Shown here piece after piece: positions 46,147 through 54,739 of a DNA stretch of 64,000 bases. The notes under the pieces are model-generated. The model was not told the DNA's origin. It did no database searches and saw only the letters and a list, made by a program, of their open reading frames with translations. Position 1 is the stretch's first letter, and every line of letters starts with the position of its first letter. Source of the stretch: Opitutus sp. ER46 (GTDB taxonomy: Bacteria > Verrucomicrobiota > Verrucomicrobiia > Opitutales > Opitutaceae). The DNA lies in the NCBI RefSeq assembly GCF_003054705.1, contig NZ_QAYX01000024.1, forward strand, positions 496,001 to 560,000. Direction: 5' to 3'. The position numbers and the translations under genes were made by a program.

Positions 46147-47868
46147 ATGCAAATGATGACCTTCACCGGTTGGGGCGTCCCCGAGAAGGCGACCGACACG
46201 TCGCGGCTGCCCAAGCTCTGGCCGTTTGCCCACCGCGTGATCGGGCTCACGCCCGAGATGGCGCGCCCGTGCGTCGATCCCGCCACGATCCGGTTGCCGG
46301 AGTCGCGGCTTTCCGCGGCGTCGATCCGCGAGCTCGGAGCCTGCGTCGGCGTCGATCACGTGGCCGTCGATCACGGCACGCGCCTGCTGCACTGCTACGG
46401 GAAGAGTTACCGCGATCTCCTGCGCGCGCGGCTTGGCCAGGTGGAGCGCGCGCCCGATGCGGTGGTGTTCCCGGGCACTCACGCCGAGGTCGAGCGGCTT
46501 CTGGCCTGGGCGGGGGCGCAGGGCGTGCGCGTCATTCCTTTCGGCGGCGGCACCAACATCGTCGGCGGCGTCGAGGCGAGCCCGACCATCGCCGAGCCGA
46601 TCGTCACCGTCAGCCTCCGGCGGTTGAACCAGATGCTCGCGCTGGATGAAGCTTCGGGCGTCGCGACGCTCGGCGCCGGGATGCTCGGGCCGGAGCTCGA
46701 GGATGCGCTGAACCGGCGCGGTTTCACGCTCGGCCACTTCCCCGACTCGTTTGAGTTCTCCACGCTCGGCGGCTGGATCGCGACCCGCTCGGCGGGCATG
46801 CAGTCCGACGCCCGCGGCAAGATCGAGGACATGGTGGTGGGCCTGACGGTTGCCACGCCCTCGGGCACGCTCGTGACACGGGCCGTGCCGCGGGCGGCCG
46901 CCGGTCCCGATCTCAAGCAGCTCATCGTTGGTTCCGAGGGCGCGCTTGGCATCATCACCTCGGCGACGATGCGCGTGGCGCGCCTGCGGCCGCGCGAGTA
47001 CCGCGGTTTTCTTTTCCCCACGTTCGAGGCGGGCGTCGGCTACGCGCGCCGGATTTGGGAACTCGGACTCGCGCCCACGACCATGCGACTCTCGAACGCG
47101 CAGGAGACGCAGTTCGGCATGGTGTTGAAGCCACCGTCAAAGGGGCTCAGCCACCTGGCCACCCGGGCCGCCATGGCCTACCTGCGGCGCGTGCGCGGCT
47201 ACGATCTCGACCAGACCTGCGTCATGATCCTGGGCTGGGAACTCCCGGCGGACGAACTGGCGCGCAAGCGTCGGGCCGCGCTCCGGCTGTTGCGCGAGTT
47301 CAACGGTTTCGACGGCGGGGCGGGCGCGGGCAACGCGTGGTATGCCCGCAAGTACGATTACCCGTACCTGCGCGACCTCGTCATGGGCCACGGTGGCATG
47401 TGCGACGTCACCGAGACGGCCGTGCTCTGGAAGGATGTGCTGCCCACGTACGACCGGATTCATCGCGGGCTGCGTGAGGAGGTGCAGGCGCCGGACTGCG
47501 CAGGTTACGTGGGGTGTCACCTGTCGCACATGTACGCCGAGGGTGTGTGTCTCTATTTCACGTTCGGCGCGCGGCAGGACGAACGCGACCCGCTCGGGCA
47601 GTACCTGCGCGTGAAAGGGCGCGCGATGGACCTGGTGCTCTCCTCGGGCGCCGCGCTCTCCCACCATCACTCCATCGGCTACGAGCACCTCCCCTGGCTC
47701 GGGCAGCATGTCGGCCCGCTCGGCCTGAAGGCGTTCCGCGACCTCAAGCGCACCTTCGACCCCGCCGGCGTCTGCAACCCCGGCCGACTCGTGCCCGAAC
47801 CCGATTCGCTCATGACCCGACGTTGGCCGGGCCGCGCGGCGGGCACCGACTCCGTTCCGCAGCCCTAG
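46147..47868 (+). CDS. Alkylglycerone-phosphate-synthase-like FAD enzyme (ether-lipid synthase candidate)
   Basis: A protein of 573 residues in the vanillyl-alcohol-oxidase flavoprotein superfamily. It has FAD-site motifs PFGGGTN (131-137) and FPDSFEFSTLGGW (198-210), and it shares TRSAGM and IEDMV stretches with alkyldihydroxyacetone-phosphate synthase (AGPS). A triple histidine (H506-H508 in ALSHHHSIGYEH) stands where AGPS has its catalytic HHH, and Y470 (YFTFG) may match the family's catalytic tyrosine. AGPS replaces the acyl chain of acyl-DHAP with a fatty alcohol, forming the ether bond. FAD-dependent D-lactate- or glycolate-oxidase-like proteins are relatives, but the HHH motif and context favour AGPS. 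It is 4 bp after the HAD gene. Confidence 0.85.
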   Translation: MQMMTFTGWGVPEKATDTSRLPKLWPFAHRVIGLTPEMARPCVDPATIRLPESRLSAASIRELGACVGVDHVAVDHGTRLLHCYGKSYRDLLRARLGQVERAPDAVVFPGTHAEVERLLAWAGAQGVRVIPFGGGTNIVGGVEASPTIAEPIVTVSLRRLNQMLALDEASGVATLGAGMLGPELEDALNRRGFTLGHFPDSFEFSTLGGWIATRSAGMQSDARGKIEDMVVGLTVATPSGTLVTRAVPRAAAGPDLKQLIVGSEGALGIITSATMRVARLRPREYRGFLFPTFEAGVGYARRIWELGLAPTTMRLSNAQETQFGMVLKPPSKGLSHLATRAAMAYLRRVRGYDLDQTCVMILGWELPADELARKRRAALRLLREFNGFDGGAGAGNAWYARKYDYPYLRDLVMGHGGMCDVTETAVLWKDVLPTYDRIHRGLREEVQAPDCAGYVGCHLSHMYAEGVCLYFTFGARQDERDPLGQYLRVKGRAMDLVLSSGAALSHHHSIGYEHLPWLGQHVGPLGLKAFRDLKRTFDPAGVCNPGRLVPEPDSLMTRRWPGRAAGTDSVPQP

Positions 47869-47883
47869 GCGAGGGACTGGCGC

Positions 47884-48603
47884 ATGCACTTTCCCGCGGC
47901 CTTCAGTGTCGACGTCGAGCAGGACTGCCCGCCGTACCTCGACACCTGTCGGGGCATGGAGACGGGGATGCCGCGTCTGCTGGACCTGCTCGGCGAACTG
48001 GAGCTCAAGGCGACGTTCTTCACCACCGGCGAGATGGCGCGGCGTTTTCCCCGCGTGATCGAGCGGCTGGTCGCGGAAGGGCACGAACTCGGCTGCCACG
48101 GCGACCAGCATCGCGACTTCACCACGCTGGACCAGGCGGCCGCCGAGGCGGAGTTGGGCGCCGCGCTGGCGACGCTCCGGGCTTTCGGGCCGGTGGAGAG
48201 TTTTCGCGCGCCGTACCTCCGCTTCCCCGTCACCTTCCTGCCGCTGCTGGTGTGCCACGGGCTGCGGCTTGATTCGTCGCTCGCCCGCTACAAGTCGGGG
48301 GCCAATCACCGCGCCGGGCCGGTGCCCGCCGGCCTCGTGCGGGTGCCGGCGTCGATGACTTCGTCCGTGCTGCGCCTGCCGCGTTGGATCCGGGCGCCGT
48401 GGCTCGCGCGGCTGCGGCCCCCCGTCGTGCTGTTCGTTCATCCCTGGGAGGCGGTCGATTTCCGCCGTTCCTCGCTGCGTTGGGACTGTCGTTTTCGCAC
48501 GGGCGTTCCGGCGCTGGCGTGCTGGCGTTCGGCGTTGCTGGACCTGCGGGCCGCGGGCGCCGACTTCGCGCCGTTGCGCCAGTTTTTGAGTTTTCGCGGG
48601 TAG
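47884..48603 (+). CDS. Polysaccharide deacetylase (NodB-like, CE4)
   Basis: A protein of 239 residues. SVDVEQD at 8-14 holds the first catalytic/metal Asp, TFFTTGEMA and GCHGDQHRDF give the metal-binding His pair, and FRAPYLRFP resembles the conserved Arg motif. The family removes N- or O-acetyl groups from glycans or from glycolipid head groups. It is 15 bp after the AGPS-like gene, so it is likely part of the same operon and could act on a sugar head group of the lipid. No signal peptide is evident, which argues for a cytoplasmic substrate. Confidence 0.88.
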   Translation: MHFPAAFSVDVEQDCPPYLDTCRGMETGMPRLLDLLGELELKATFFTTGEMARRFPRVIERLVAEGHELGCHGDQHRDFTTLDQAAAEAELGAALATLRAFGPVESFRAPYLRFPVTFLPLLVCHGLRLDSSLARYKSGANHRAGPVPAGLVRVPASMTSSVLRLPRWIRAPWLARLRPPVVLFVHPWEAVDFRRSSLRWDCRFRTGVPALACWRSALLDLRAAGADFAPLRQFLSFRG

Positions 48604-48755
48604 TGATCCGGGTGACGACCATGGTCGCCATCGCGTGGCGATTACTGGTCGCGGCCGGATTTGCTAATACTTGGAGGAAAGCCTGTTGACCCTCGGACTC
48701 GCCGGCGATTGTCTCTCGGCTCCAGCAGCGATCCAGCCTCGCTCAACTCTGACGC

Positions 48756-50327
48756 ATGAAAAACGCCTGCACTCCGGCACAGGGAGGATTGGTCGGTCGT
48801 ATCGTGACGATACTGGTGGCGGGACTCCTCGCGATGACGGCCCCCGCCGCGGAACCCGTCGCCCCCGCGGGCGGCGGACTCTCGCTGAGCGAAGCGCTTG
48901 CCGCGACGCTCTCGAAACAACTCGGCGTGGAGGTGAGCCGCCAACAGGTCACGCGCCAGCGGGGCGTGCTGCAATCGGCGTCCGGTCAATTTGACTGGGT
49001 GTTCGGCAGCAGCTTCTCGAAGGAAATCGCGCGCACACCGACGGGCACGCCGCCGCCGTATCTCGCGGTGAAGCGCGAGGACACCAATACCTATACGGTT
49101 GGGCTCGCGAAGCAGTTTCGCGCCGGCCTGACGGTGACGCCGCATCTGGCGGTCGTCGACGCCAGCGACAACGTTTCGACCCTCGCTCCCGTCAGCTACT
49201 CCCAGCTCGCGCTGAAATTTGCGTTGCCGCTGCTGCGTGGGTTCGGCCATCGCGCCACGACGGCGCAGGAGCGCGCGGCGCGGTCCGCCCTCGGCGCGCA
49301 GGAGCAGTACGCGCGCTATCAGGTCGAGCAGTTGGTTTACCAGACGACGGCGAGCTATTGGAACTGTCTCGCGGCGCGGCGCGACCTCGAGATCCTGCGC
49401 GACGGCACCAAGCGCGCGGAGCAGATCTTCGCGACCGTCGAGCTTTACGCCCAGGGTGGAGAGATTGATTCCGGCACGCTCGACCAGGCGCGCGCGCTGG
49501 TCGCCAGCAAGCGGGCCGATGAGCAGCAGGGTGAGCTCACCTACTTCGAGGCGCGGCAATCGCTGGCCCTCGCCATCGGTTTTGGCCGCACGCAGCTGTC
49601 GACTCCGCCCGAAGTCGCCGGGGAGTTCCCGGCCGTCATCGACGTGACGTCGATTCCGCCGGCGCTGGGCGAGAAATACGTGGCCGAGGCGCTGGAGCGT
49701 CGCGGCGACTACCGTGCCGCCGGCCTCAATCTCGCTGCGGAACAGGCGCTGCTCGAGCAGGCGCGCAGCAACGTGAAGCCGCGCTTCGACCTGGAGCTGA
49801 CGCTCGGCTACACCGGCTACGACCGCCGCACCGATCGGTTCCGTCCCGCCTACGCGGTCTCCAATGATCTCACCGGCGTGAACGTGCTGAGTGCGGTCAC
49901 ACTCGAATGGCCGCTGCCCAACAACGTCGCCCGCGGCGCCCTCCTCAGTCAGCGCGCGAAGGTCGAGCAGATCCGGTTGGAAAGTGAACAGTCCGCCAAC
50001 GGCATCGCCGCCAACGTGCTCGTCGCCCTGGAAACCCTGCGCACCTCGATTGCCCAGAACGCCATGAGCACCGCCGCGGTGGACACCTACCGCAGCGCGC
50101 TCGCGCAGACCGGCGAGAAGATGCGGGCGGGCGAGTCGTCCCTCACCGACGTCATCGACATGGAGGATCGCTACGCCAGCGCGCGGCGCGCGCGCAACGA
50201 GACCCAGCGCAAGTATGCGGTGACGCTCGCGCAGCTCCGACTGCTCACCGGCACCCTTTCGAACACCACCCAACGCGACGCCGTGATCGAGGTTCAGAAT
50301 CTCACCCAGGTCCCCTTCACCCGCTGA
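48756..50327 (+). CDS. TolC-family outer-membrane efflux protein
   Basis: A protein of 523 residues with a signal sequence (about 13-32). Two TolC-like repeats with long helices are visible: LSLSEALAATL (about 41-51) opens the first and RGDYRAAGLNLAAEQALLEQA (about 325-345) the second; the beta-barrel segments lie between the helices. It would make the outer-membrane exit of the ABC exporter encoded directly downstream. It starts 152 bp after the deacetylase gene and 13 bp before the adaptor gene. Confidence 0.88.
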   Translation: MKNACTPAQGGLVGRIVTILVAGLLAMTAPAAEPVAPAGGGLSLSEALAATLSKQLGVEVSRQQVTRQRGVLQSASGQFDWVFGSSFSKEIARTPTGTPPPYLAVKREDTNTYTVGLAKQFRAGLTVTPHLAVVDASDNVSTLAPVSYSQLALKFALPLLRGFGHRATTAQERAARSALGAQEQYARYQVEQLVYQTTASYWNCLAARRDLEILRDGTKRAEQIFATVELYAQGGEIDSGTLDQARALVASKRADEQQGELTYFEARQSLALAIGFGRTQLSTPPEVAGEFPAVIDVTSIPPALGEKYVAEALERRGDYRAAGLNLAAEQALLEQARSNVKPRFDLELTLGYTGYDRRTDRFRPAYAVSNDLTGVNVLSAVTLEWPLPNNVARGALLSQRAKVEQIRLESEQSANGIAANVLVALETLRTSIAQNAMSTAAVDTYRSALAQTGEKMRAGESSLTDVIDMEDRYASARRARNETQRKYAVTLAQLRLLTGTLSNTTQRDAVIEVQNLTQVPFTR

Positions 50328-50340
50328 TTCCATTCCCGCC

Positions 50341-51222
50341 ATGAATGTCCTCTCGCTGACCCGCCGGTTCGCCGGCTCGCTGCTCGTCCTGCTTTCGCTG
50401 ACCAGTGCGCTCGAGGCGAAGATCGGTGCGCTCGGCCGGATCATGCCGGCCGGCGACATCCTGAACCTCCCCGGCACCGGTGACGCGGTGGCCACGGTCC
50501 ACGTCAAGGAGGGTGAACAGGTCGCCGCCGGCGCGCTCCTCGTGACGTTCCGGAGCCACGATACCGCCACGAACGAGGTCGCGATGGCGCAGCTCGCGTT
50601 GCGCGAGGCCGAGGAGCTCGGGCAGATGGCCCTGGAAGCCCAGGAGCTGCGCCTCGAGGTCGGCCGCCGCGATTACGAGTACGCCCGCGCGCGGTATGAG
50701 CGCTTCGTCCAGCTCGGCGGCGAAAAGAGCTCGCCCCAGCAGGTCGCCGAACGGGCGCACCAGATGCGCAACGCCGAGTTGAGCTACCTGGCCGCCCAGA
50801 AGGAGTACGCCCGCGCCAAGATCGACCGGGACATGAAGATCGAGCGCGCCCGCAACCAGCTCGCGATCGCGCGCGACAAGCTCGACCGCTCCACCTTGTG
50901 CGCTCCGGCCGCCCTGACCGTCGTGAAGCTCGGCGTCGTGCCCGGCACCGTGCCGAGCGGGGTCGCGGTCTGCCTGGCCAATCTCACCGAGATGCAGGTC
51001 AGCGCCGAGGTGTTCGCCGGTGACCTGCCGAAGCTCAAGCTCGGCCAGCCCGCCACGATCACCAGCACCTCCCTTCCCGCCCCGATCAAGGGCAAGGTGA
51101 TTTCCATCGGCCGCGTCATTTCCGGCCGCGCCAAGGTCGCCGAGGTCCTCATCAAGCTCGATGAGACCGAGGTCGCCAGCCGGCTGCTGAACCTCGAGGT
51201 CAACGTCTCGATCGACGAATAG
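50341..51222 (+). CDS. HlyD/DevB-type periplasmic adaptor
   Basis: A protein of 293 residues with an N-terminal signal or anchor (about 11-26). Biotinyl-lipoyl-like half-motifs flank a helical hairpin of about 100 residues (75-185, rich in Ala/Glu/Arg), and a beta-barrel domain follows (LSGDLPKLKLGQP-like region around 223-236). This adaptor connects an inner-membrane ABC transporter to the TolC-like protein. DevB, the adaptor of cyanobacterial glycolipid export, is the nearest named relative suggested by the neighbouring DevC-like and DevA-like genes. Confidence 0.85.
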   Translation: MNVLSLTRRFAGSLLVLLSLTSALEAKIGALGRIMPAGDILNLPGTGDAVATVHVKEGEQVAAGALLVTFRSHDTATNEVAMAQLALREAEELGQMALEAQELRLEVGRRDYEYARARYERFVQLGGEKSSPQQVAERAHQMRNAELSYLAAQKEYARAKIDRDMKIERARNQLAIARDKLDRSTLCAPAALTVVKLGVVPGTVPSGVAVCLANLTEMQVSAEVFAGDLPKLKLGQPATITSTSLPAPIKGKVISIGRVISGRAKVAEVLIKLDETEVASRLLNLEVNVSIDE

Positions 51223-51246
51223 GACCCGAGCCGTCCGTTCCCGCCC

Positions 51247-52374
51247 ATGAGGATCTGCCTCGCCTGGCACAACACGCTGCAGAACCGGAAGCGTTCCCTC
51301 GCGGCCCTCGCCGGGATTACTTTCGCCGTGCTGCTCGTGTTCATGCAGCTCGGCTTCCTCCAGACGGCGAAGACGAGCTCGACCGTCGTCTACAACTACT
51401 TCCAGTTCGACCTGATCATCACCTCCGCGCGGTTCGAGTCGCTCGAGTCCGCGAACGCCTTCGACAGCGCGCGGCTGCTCCAGGCCCGCGTCGTGCCCGG
51501 CGTCGCCGATGTTGCCACCCTCAACTACCGGCGCGCCCGCTGGCGCGACCCGGAGAACGACAACCGCGGCATCGGCTGCATGCTGATGGCCTACGATCTC
51601 AACCCCGCGTTTGTCGCGCCCAGCGAGCGCGCCGCGCTCCTGCCGCTGGCCACCCGCGACGTGGTGTCGCTCGGCCGTAACTCGCACCCGGACTACGGCT
51701 CCAAGCGCCTCGGCAAGGCCGCCTCCCTCCAGCGCTGGCCGGTGACGATCGGTTCGCTGTTCGACATGGGCGTCGGTTTCCAGGCGGAGGGCGCCGCGCT
51801 CGTGAGCCTCGACACGGGCCAATCCATCTGGCGCGGCTCCAGCCGCGACACGACGTACGGCCTCGTGCAGGTGACGCCCGGCGCGGACCCGCTGGTCGTG
51901 CGGCGGGCCCTGGTCGAGGCGCTCCCGCGCGACGTCCTCGTGTTCACCAAGCAGGAGCTCGTGACCCGTGAGCGCGACTACTACGTCAACGTGAAGCCGA
52001 TCGGGATCATGTTCCGCACCGGCGCCTTCGTGGCGTTCTGCGTCGGCGGCGTGATTCTCTATCAGGTTCTCGCGAGCGAGATCTCCAACCGCCTCCGTGA
52101 GCTCGCGACGCTGAAGGCCGTCGGCTTCTCCGTGTGGTACGTGTATGGCGTCGGCATCCAGCAGGCCGTCATCTTCGCGGCGCTCAGCTACGTGCCCGCG
52201 TTCCTGTTCAGCCTGGTGACCTTCCGCCTGGTCGAGTGGGCGAGTCACATCCCGATGTACATGACCTGGCAGCTCGGGTTGTTCGTGCTCGGGCTGTCGG
52301 TGGCCATGACCTCGATCTCCAGCGTGCTCGCCCTGCAAAAGGTGAAGCGGGCCGATCCGGCCGACCTCTTCTGA
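51247..52374 (+). CDS. ABC transporter permease, DevC-like (first)
   Basis: A protein of 375 residues. It has the MacB/FtsX-type layout: one N-terminal membrane helix (about 20-38), a large periplasmic domain (about 40-255) and three C-terminal helices (about 257-280, 305-330, 340-362), ending in KVKRADPADLF. The N-terminal LAWHNTLQNRKRSLAALAGITFAVLLVFMQ region (6-35) is DevC-like. It lies 2 bp before a second permease of the same type, so the transporter is probably a heterodimer. Confidence 0.88.
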   Translation: MRICLAWHNTLQNRKRSLAALAGITFAVLLVFMQLGFLQTAKTSSTVVYNYFQFDLIITSARFESLESANAFDSARLLQARVVPGVADVATLNYRRARWRDPENDNRGIGCMLMAYDLNPAFVAPSERAALLPLATRDVVSLGRNSHPDYGSKRLGKAASLQRWPVTIGSLFDMGVGFQAEGAALVSLDTGQSIWRGSSRDTTYGLVQVTPGADPLVVRRALVEALPRDVLVFTKQELVTRERDYYVNVKPIGIMFRTGAFVAFCVGGVILYQVLASEISNRLRELATLKAVGFSVWYVYGVGIQQAVIFAALSYVPAFLFSLVTFRLVEWASHIPMYMTWQLGLFVLGLSVAMTSISSVLALQKVKRADPADLF

Positions 52375-52376
52375 CC

Positions 52377-53513
52377 ATGCAGCTGCGCCACCGCATTCCC
52401 GTCGCCTGGTACCTGCTGGTCCACCGCAAGGGCCGCTTCGTCCTCTCTCTCCTGGGCATCGCGTTCTCCGTGGTGATCATGTTCATGGAGGTCGGGTTCT
52501 ATAACGGCATCAATGACAGCCAGGCGCGGCTGGCCACCTACCTCGATGGCGACGTGGCCCTCATCGAGCGCGGCCGGTACAGCCTGCTCGAGATGAACCA
52601 GCTGAACCGGATTCGGATGCAGCAGGCGCTGGGGCTCCCGGAGGTGGTATCCGCGACCCCGCTTTACGAGGGCACCGAGCTGATCGTGAATCCGCAGACC
52701 GGCCTCGTGCAGGCCGCCTCCGTCCTCGCGTTTCCCGCCGGCACGCACCCGCTGAAGTTGCCGGAGCTCGACACCTACGCCGCCCAGCTGGCGATCCGCG
52801 GCAACGTGCTGTTCGACCGCCGCGCCCGCGACCTCTTCGGCCCGATCGGGCCCGGGACGCAGCTGCAGGTCCCCGACGGCGTCCAGAATGTCGTCGGCAT
52901 GGTGTCGATGGGACCGAGCATCCGCACCGACGGCTGGGTCCTGATGGCCGAGCATTCCTGGATCAATTCCAAGGAGGAGGCAGACTTGGTGACGATGGCG
53001 CTCCTCAAGGTTCGGCCGGGCACGGATATTCCGGCGTTGAAGCAGAAGCTCCTGAAGCTCGTCGGCGAGGAAGTCCTCGTCATGACGCCCGAGGAGCTGC
53101 GCGTGCGCGAGGTGGAGTTCACCGCCGACGCCACCCCGGCGGGCGGGGTCTTCGCCATCGGCCTCGCGATCGGGTTCCTGATCGGGATGATCATCTGCTA
53201 CCAGATCCTGTTTAACGAGATCAGCGACAATATGCCCCAGTACGCGACGGTGAAGGCAGTCGGCTTCTCCCGCACCTACCTCGTCGCCCTGGTCCTGCAG
53301 CAGGCGCTCCTGCTTTCGCTCTTTGGCTTCCTCCCGGGCCTGCTGGGCGGCGGCCTGCTCTACACCGTCATCGAGCACTCCACGGGCATTCTCATGTTCC
53401 TCAGCTGGCCGCGCTCGCTGCTCGTCTTCGCTCTCACCGTCTTCATGTGCATCGGCTCCGGCCTGCTCGCCGTCCAGAAGGTCCTGCGCGCCGATCCCGC
53501 CGAGGTGTTCTGA
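52377..53513 (+). CDS. ABC transporter permease, DevC-like (second)
   Basis: A protein of 378 residues from the ATG at 52377. It has the same layout as its upstream neighbour: an N-terminal helix (about 22-42), a periplasmic domain and three C-terminal helices, ending in KVLRADPAEVF. The paralogues are clearly related, but not nearly identical, so an old duplication rather than a recent one is likely. Unlike DevC of cyanobacterial systems, which works as a homodimer, two different permeases are encoded here. Confidence 0.88.
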   Translation: MQLRHRIPVAWYLLVHRKGRFVLSLLGIAFSVVIMFMEVGFYNGINDSQARLATYLDGDVALIERGRYSLLEMNQLNRIRMQQALGLPEVVSATPLYEGTELIVNPQTGLVQAASVLAFPAGTHPLKLPELDTYAAQLAIRGNVLFDRRARDLFGPIGPGTQLQVPDGVQNVVGMVSMGPSIRTDGWVLMAEHSWINSKEEADLVTMALLKVRPGTDIPALKQKLLKLVGEEVLVMTPEELRVREVEFTADATPAGGVFAIGLAIGFLIGMIICYQILFNEISDNMPQYATVKAVGFSRTYLVALVLQQALLLSLFGFLPGLLGGGLLYTVIEHSTGILMFLSWPRSLLVFALTVFMCIGSGLLAVQKVLRADPAEVF

Positions 53514-53539
53514 AACCCGTCTCTCGTCATCCTTTCGTC

Positions 53540-54691
53540 ATGAATCCGCCCGACTCCTCCGCTCCGAACGCCACCGCCGCGCCGTTCTTGGTGGACCATG
53601 CGGCCGAGGAGCCTGTCGTCCAGGCGTCCGGCCTGTGCCACACCTACGGCGAGGGCGAGGGCGCCAAGCAGGTGCTCTTCGACAACGACCTGACCATCTA
53701 TCCCGGCGAGATCGTCATCATGACCGGCCCCTCCGGCTCGGGCAAAACCACGCTCCTGACGCTCATCGGCGCCTTGCGCTCCGTCCAGAAGGGCAGCCTG
53801 CATGTGCTCGGCCGCGAGCTCCACGGGCTCAGCACCGCGGAACAGGTCCGCGTTCGCCGCGACATCGGTTTCATTTTCCAGGCGCACAATCTCTTCGACT
53901 CGCTCACCGCCTACCAGAACGTCCGCCTCACGACCGAACTCCACGAGTACACGCCGGAACAGCGCCACCAGCTGCCGGTGAACATGCTGGCGCAGCTCGG
54001 GCTCGCCGAGCGCATGCACTACCGGCCCGCCAACCTCTCGGGTGGCCAGCGGCAGCGCGTCGCGATCGGCCGCGCCCTCGTGAACCAGCCGAAACTGGTG
54101 CTCGCCGACGAGCCCACCGCGGCGCTCGACAAGGACACCGGCCGCCAGGTCGTCACGCTCCTGCAGAAAATGGCCAAGGAGCAGCGCTCGGCCATCATGA
54201 TCGTGACCCACGACAACCGCATCCTCGATGTCGCGGACCGGATCGTGAACATGGTCGACGGCTACATCGTTTCGAACGTCGAGGTCGCCGAGAATATCGC
54301 CATCTGCAAATTCCTCCAGCGCTGCTCCGTGTTCGAGGGCGCCTCGCCGAACCTGCTCGCGGAGATCGCGGGCAAGATGAAGCGCGAGACTCATCCCGCG
54401 GGCAAAACGATCATCCGGCAGGGCGACCCCGGCGATAAGTTCTACATCGTGCGCCGCGGGCGCGTGGAGGTGAGCAAGCAGATCGGTGATCGCAGCGAGT
54501 CGCTCGTGCACCTCGGCGCCGGCGCCTTCTTCGGCGAACTCGCGCTGCTGCGCGACGAGCCGCGCGCCGCCACGGTGGCGTCCACCGAGCCGGTCGAGCT
54601 GCTCACGCTCTCCAAGAGCGAGTTTCTCGACGTGCGCCGCAACCTCGGTTCCTTCGAGGAGCAGTTGCGCAAGGCCAACTTCGGCCGCTGA
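53540..54691 (+). CDS. ABC ATPase (DevA-like) fused to a cyclic-nucleotide-binding domain
   Basis: A protein of 383 residues from the ATG at 53540. Residues about 25-255 form an ABC ATPase of the DevA/MacB/LolD type: Walker A GPSGSGKT (63-70), signature LSGGQ (166-170), Walker B LVLADE (186-191) and H224. Residues about 259-370 form a cNMP-binding (CRP-like) domain with the phosphate-binding cassette FGELALLRDEPRAATV (331-346), whose E333 and R342 are those expected to bind cAMP or cGMP. The ATPase powers the two DevC-like permeases. The fusion suggests that export is gated by a cyclic nucleotide. Confidence 0.9.
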   Translation: MNPPDSSAPNATAAPFLVDHAAEEPVVQASGLCHTYGEGEGAKQVLFDNDLTIYPGEIVIMTGPSGSGKTTLLTLIGALRSVQKGSLHVLGRELHGLSTAEQVRVRRDIGFIFQAHNLFDSLTAYQNVRLTTELHEYTPEQRHQLPVNMLAQLGLAERMHYRPANLSGGQRQRVAIGRALVNQPKLVLADEPTAALDKDTGRQVVTLLQKMAKEQRSAIMIVTHDNRILDVADRIVNMVDGYIVSNVEVAENIAICKFLQRCSVFEGASPNLLAEIAGKMKRETHPAGKTIIRQGDPGDKFYIVRRGRVEVSKQIGDRSESLVHLGAGAFFGELALLRDEPRAATVASTEPVELLTLSKSEFLDVRRNLGSFEEQLRKANFGR

Positions 54692-54697
54692 GCGCGC

Positions 54698-54739
54698 GCC
54701 GCGGCCTGTCCTCAAACGGCCCGGGCAACAGGCCGCGGC
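54698..54739. terminator. Convergent hairpin at the end of the lipid-export operon
   Basis: GCCGCGGCCTGT (54698-54709) pairs perfectly with ACAGGCCGCGGC (54728-54739) across an 18-nt loop. It covers the 3' ends of the converging ATPase and GT4 genes. No U-tract. Confidence 0.5.

Noticed and set aside
46147-47868. Plain D-lactate or glycolate oxidase subunit
   Set aside because: The HHH motif, the FPDSFEFSTLGGW block and the lipid-gene neighbours match AGPS better, although the superfamily is shared.
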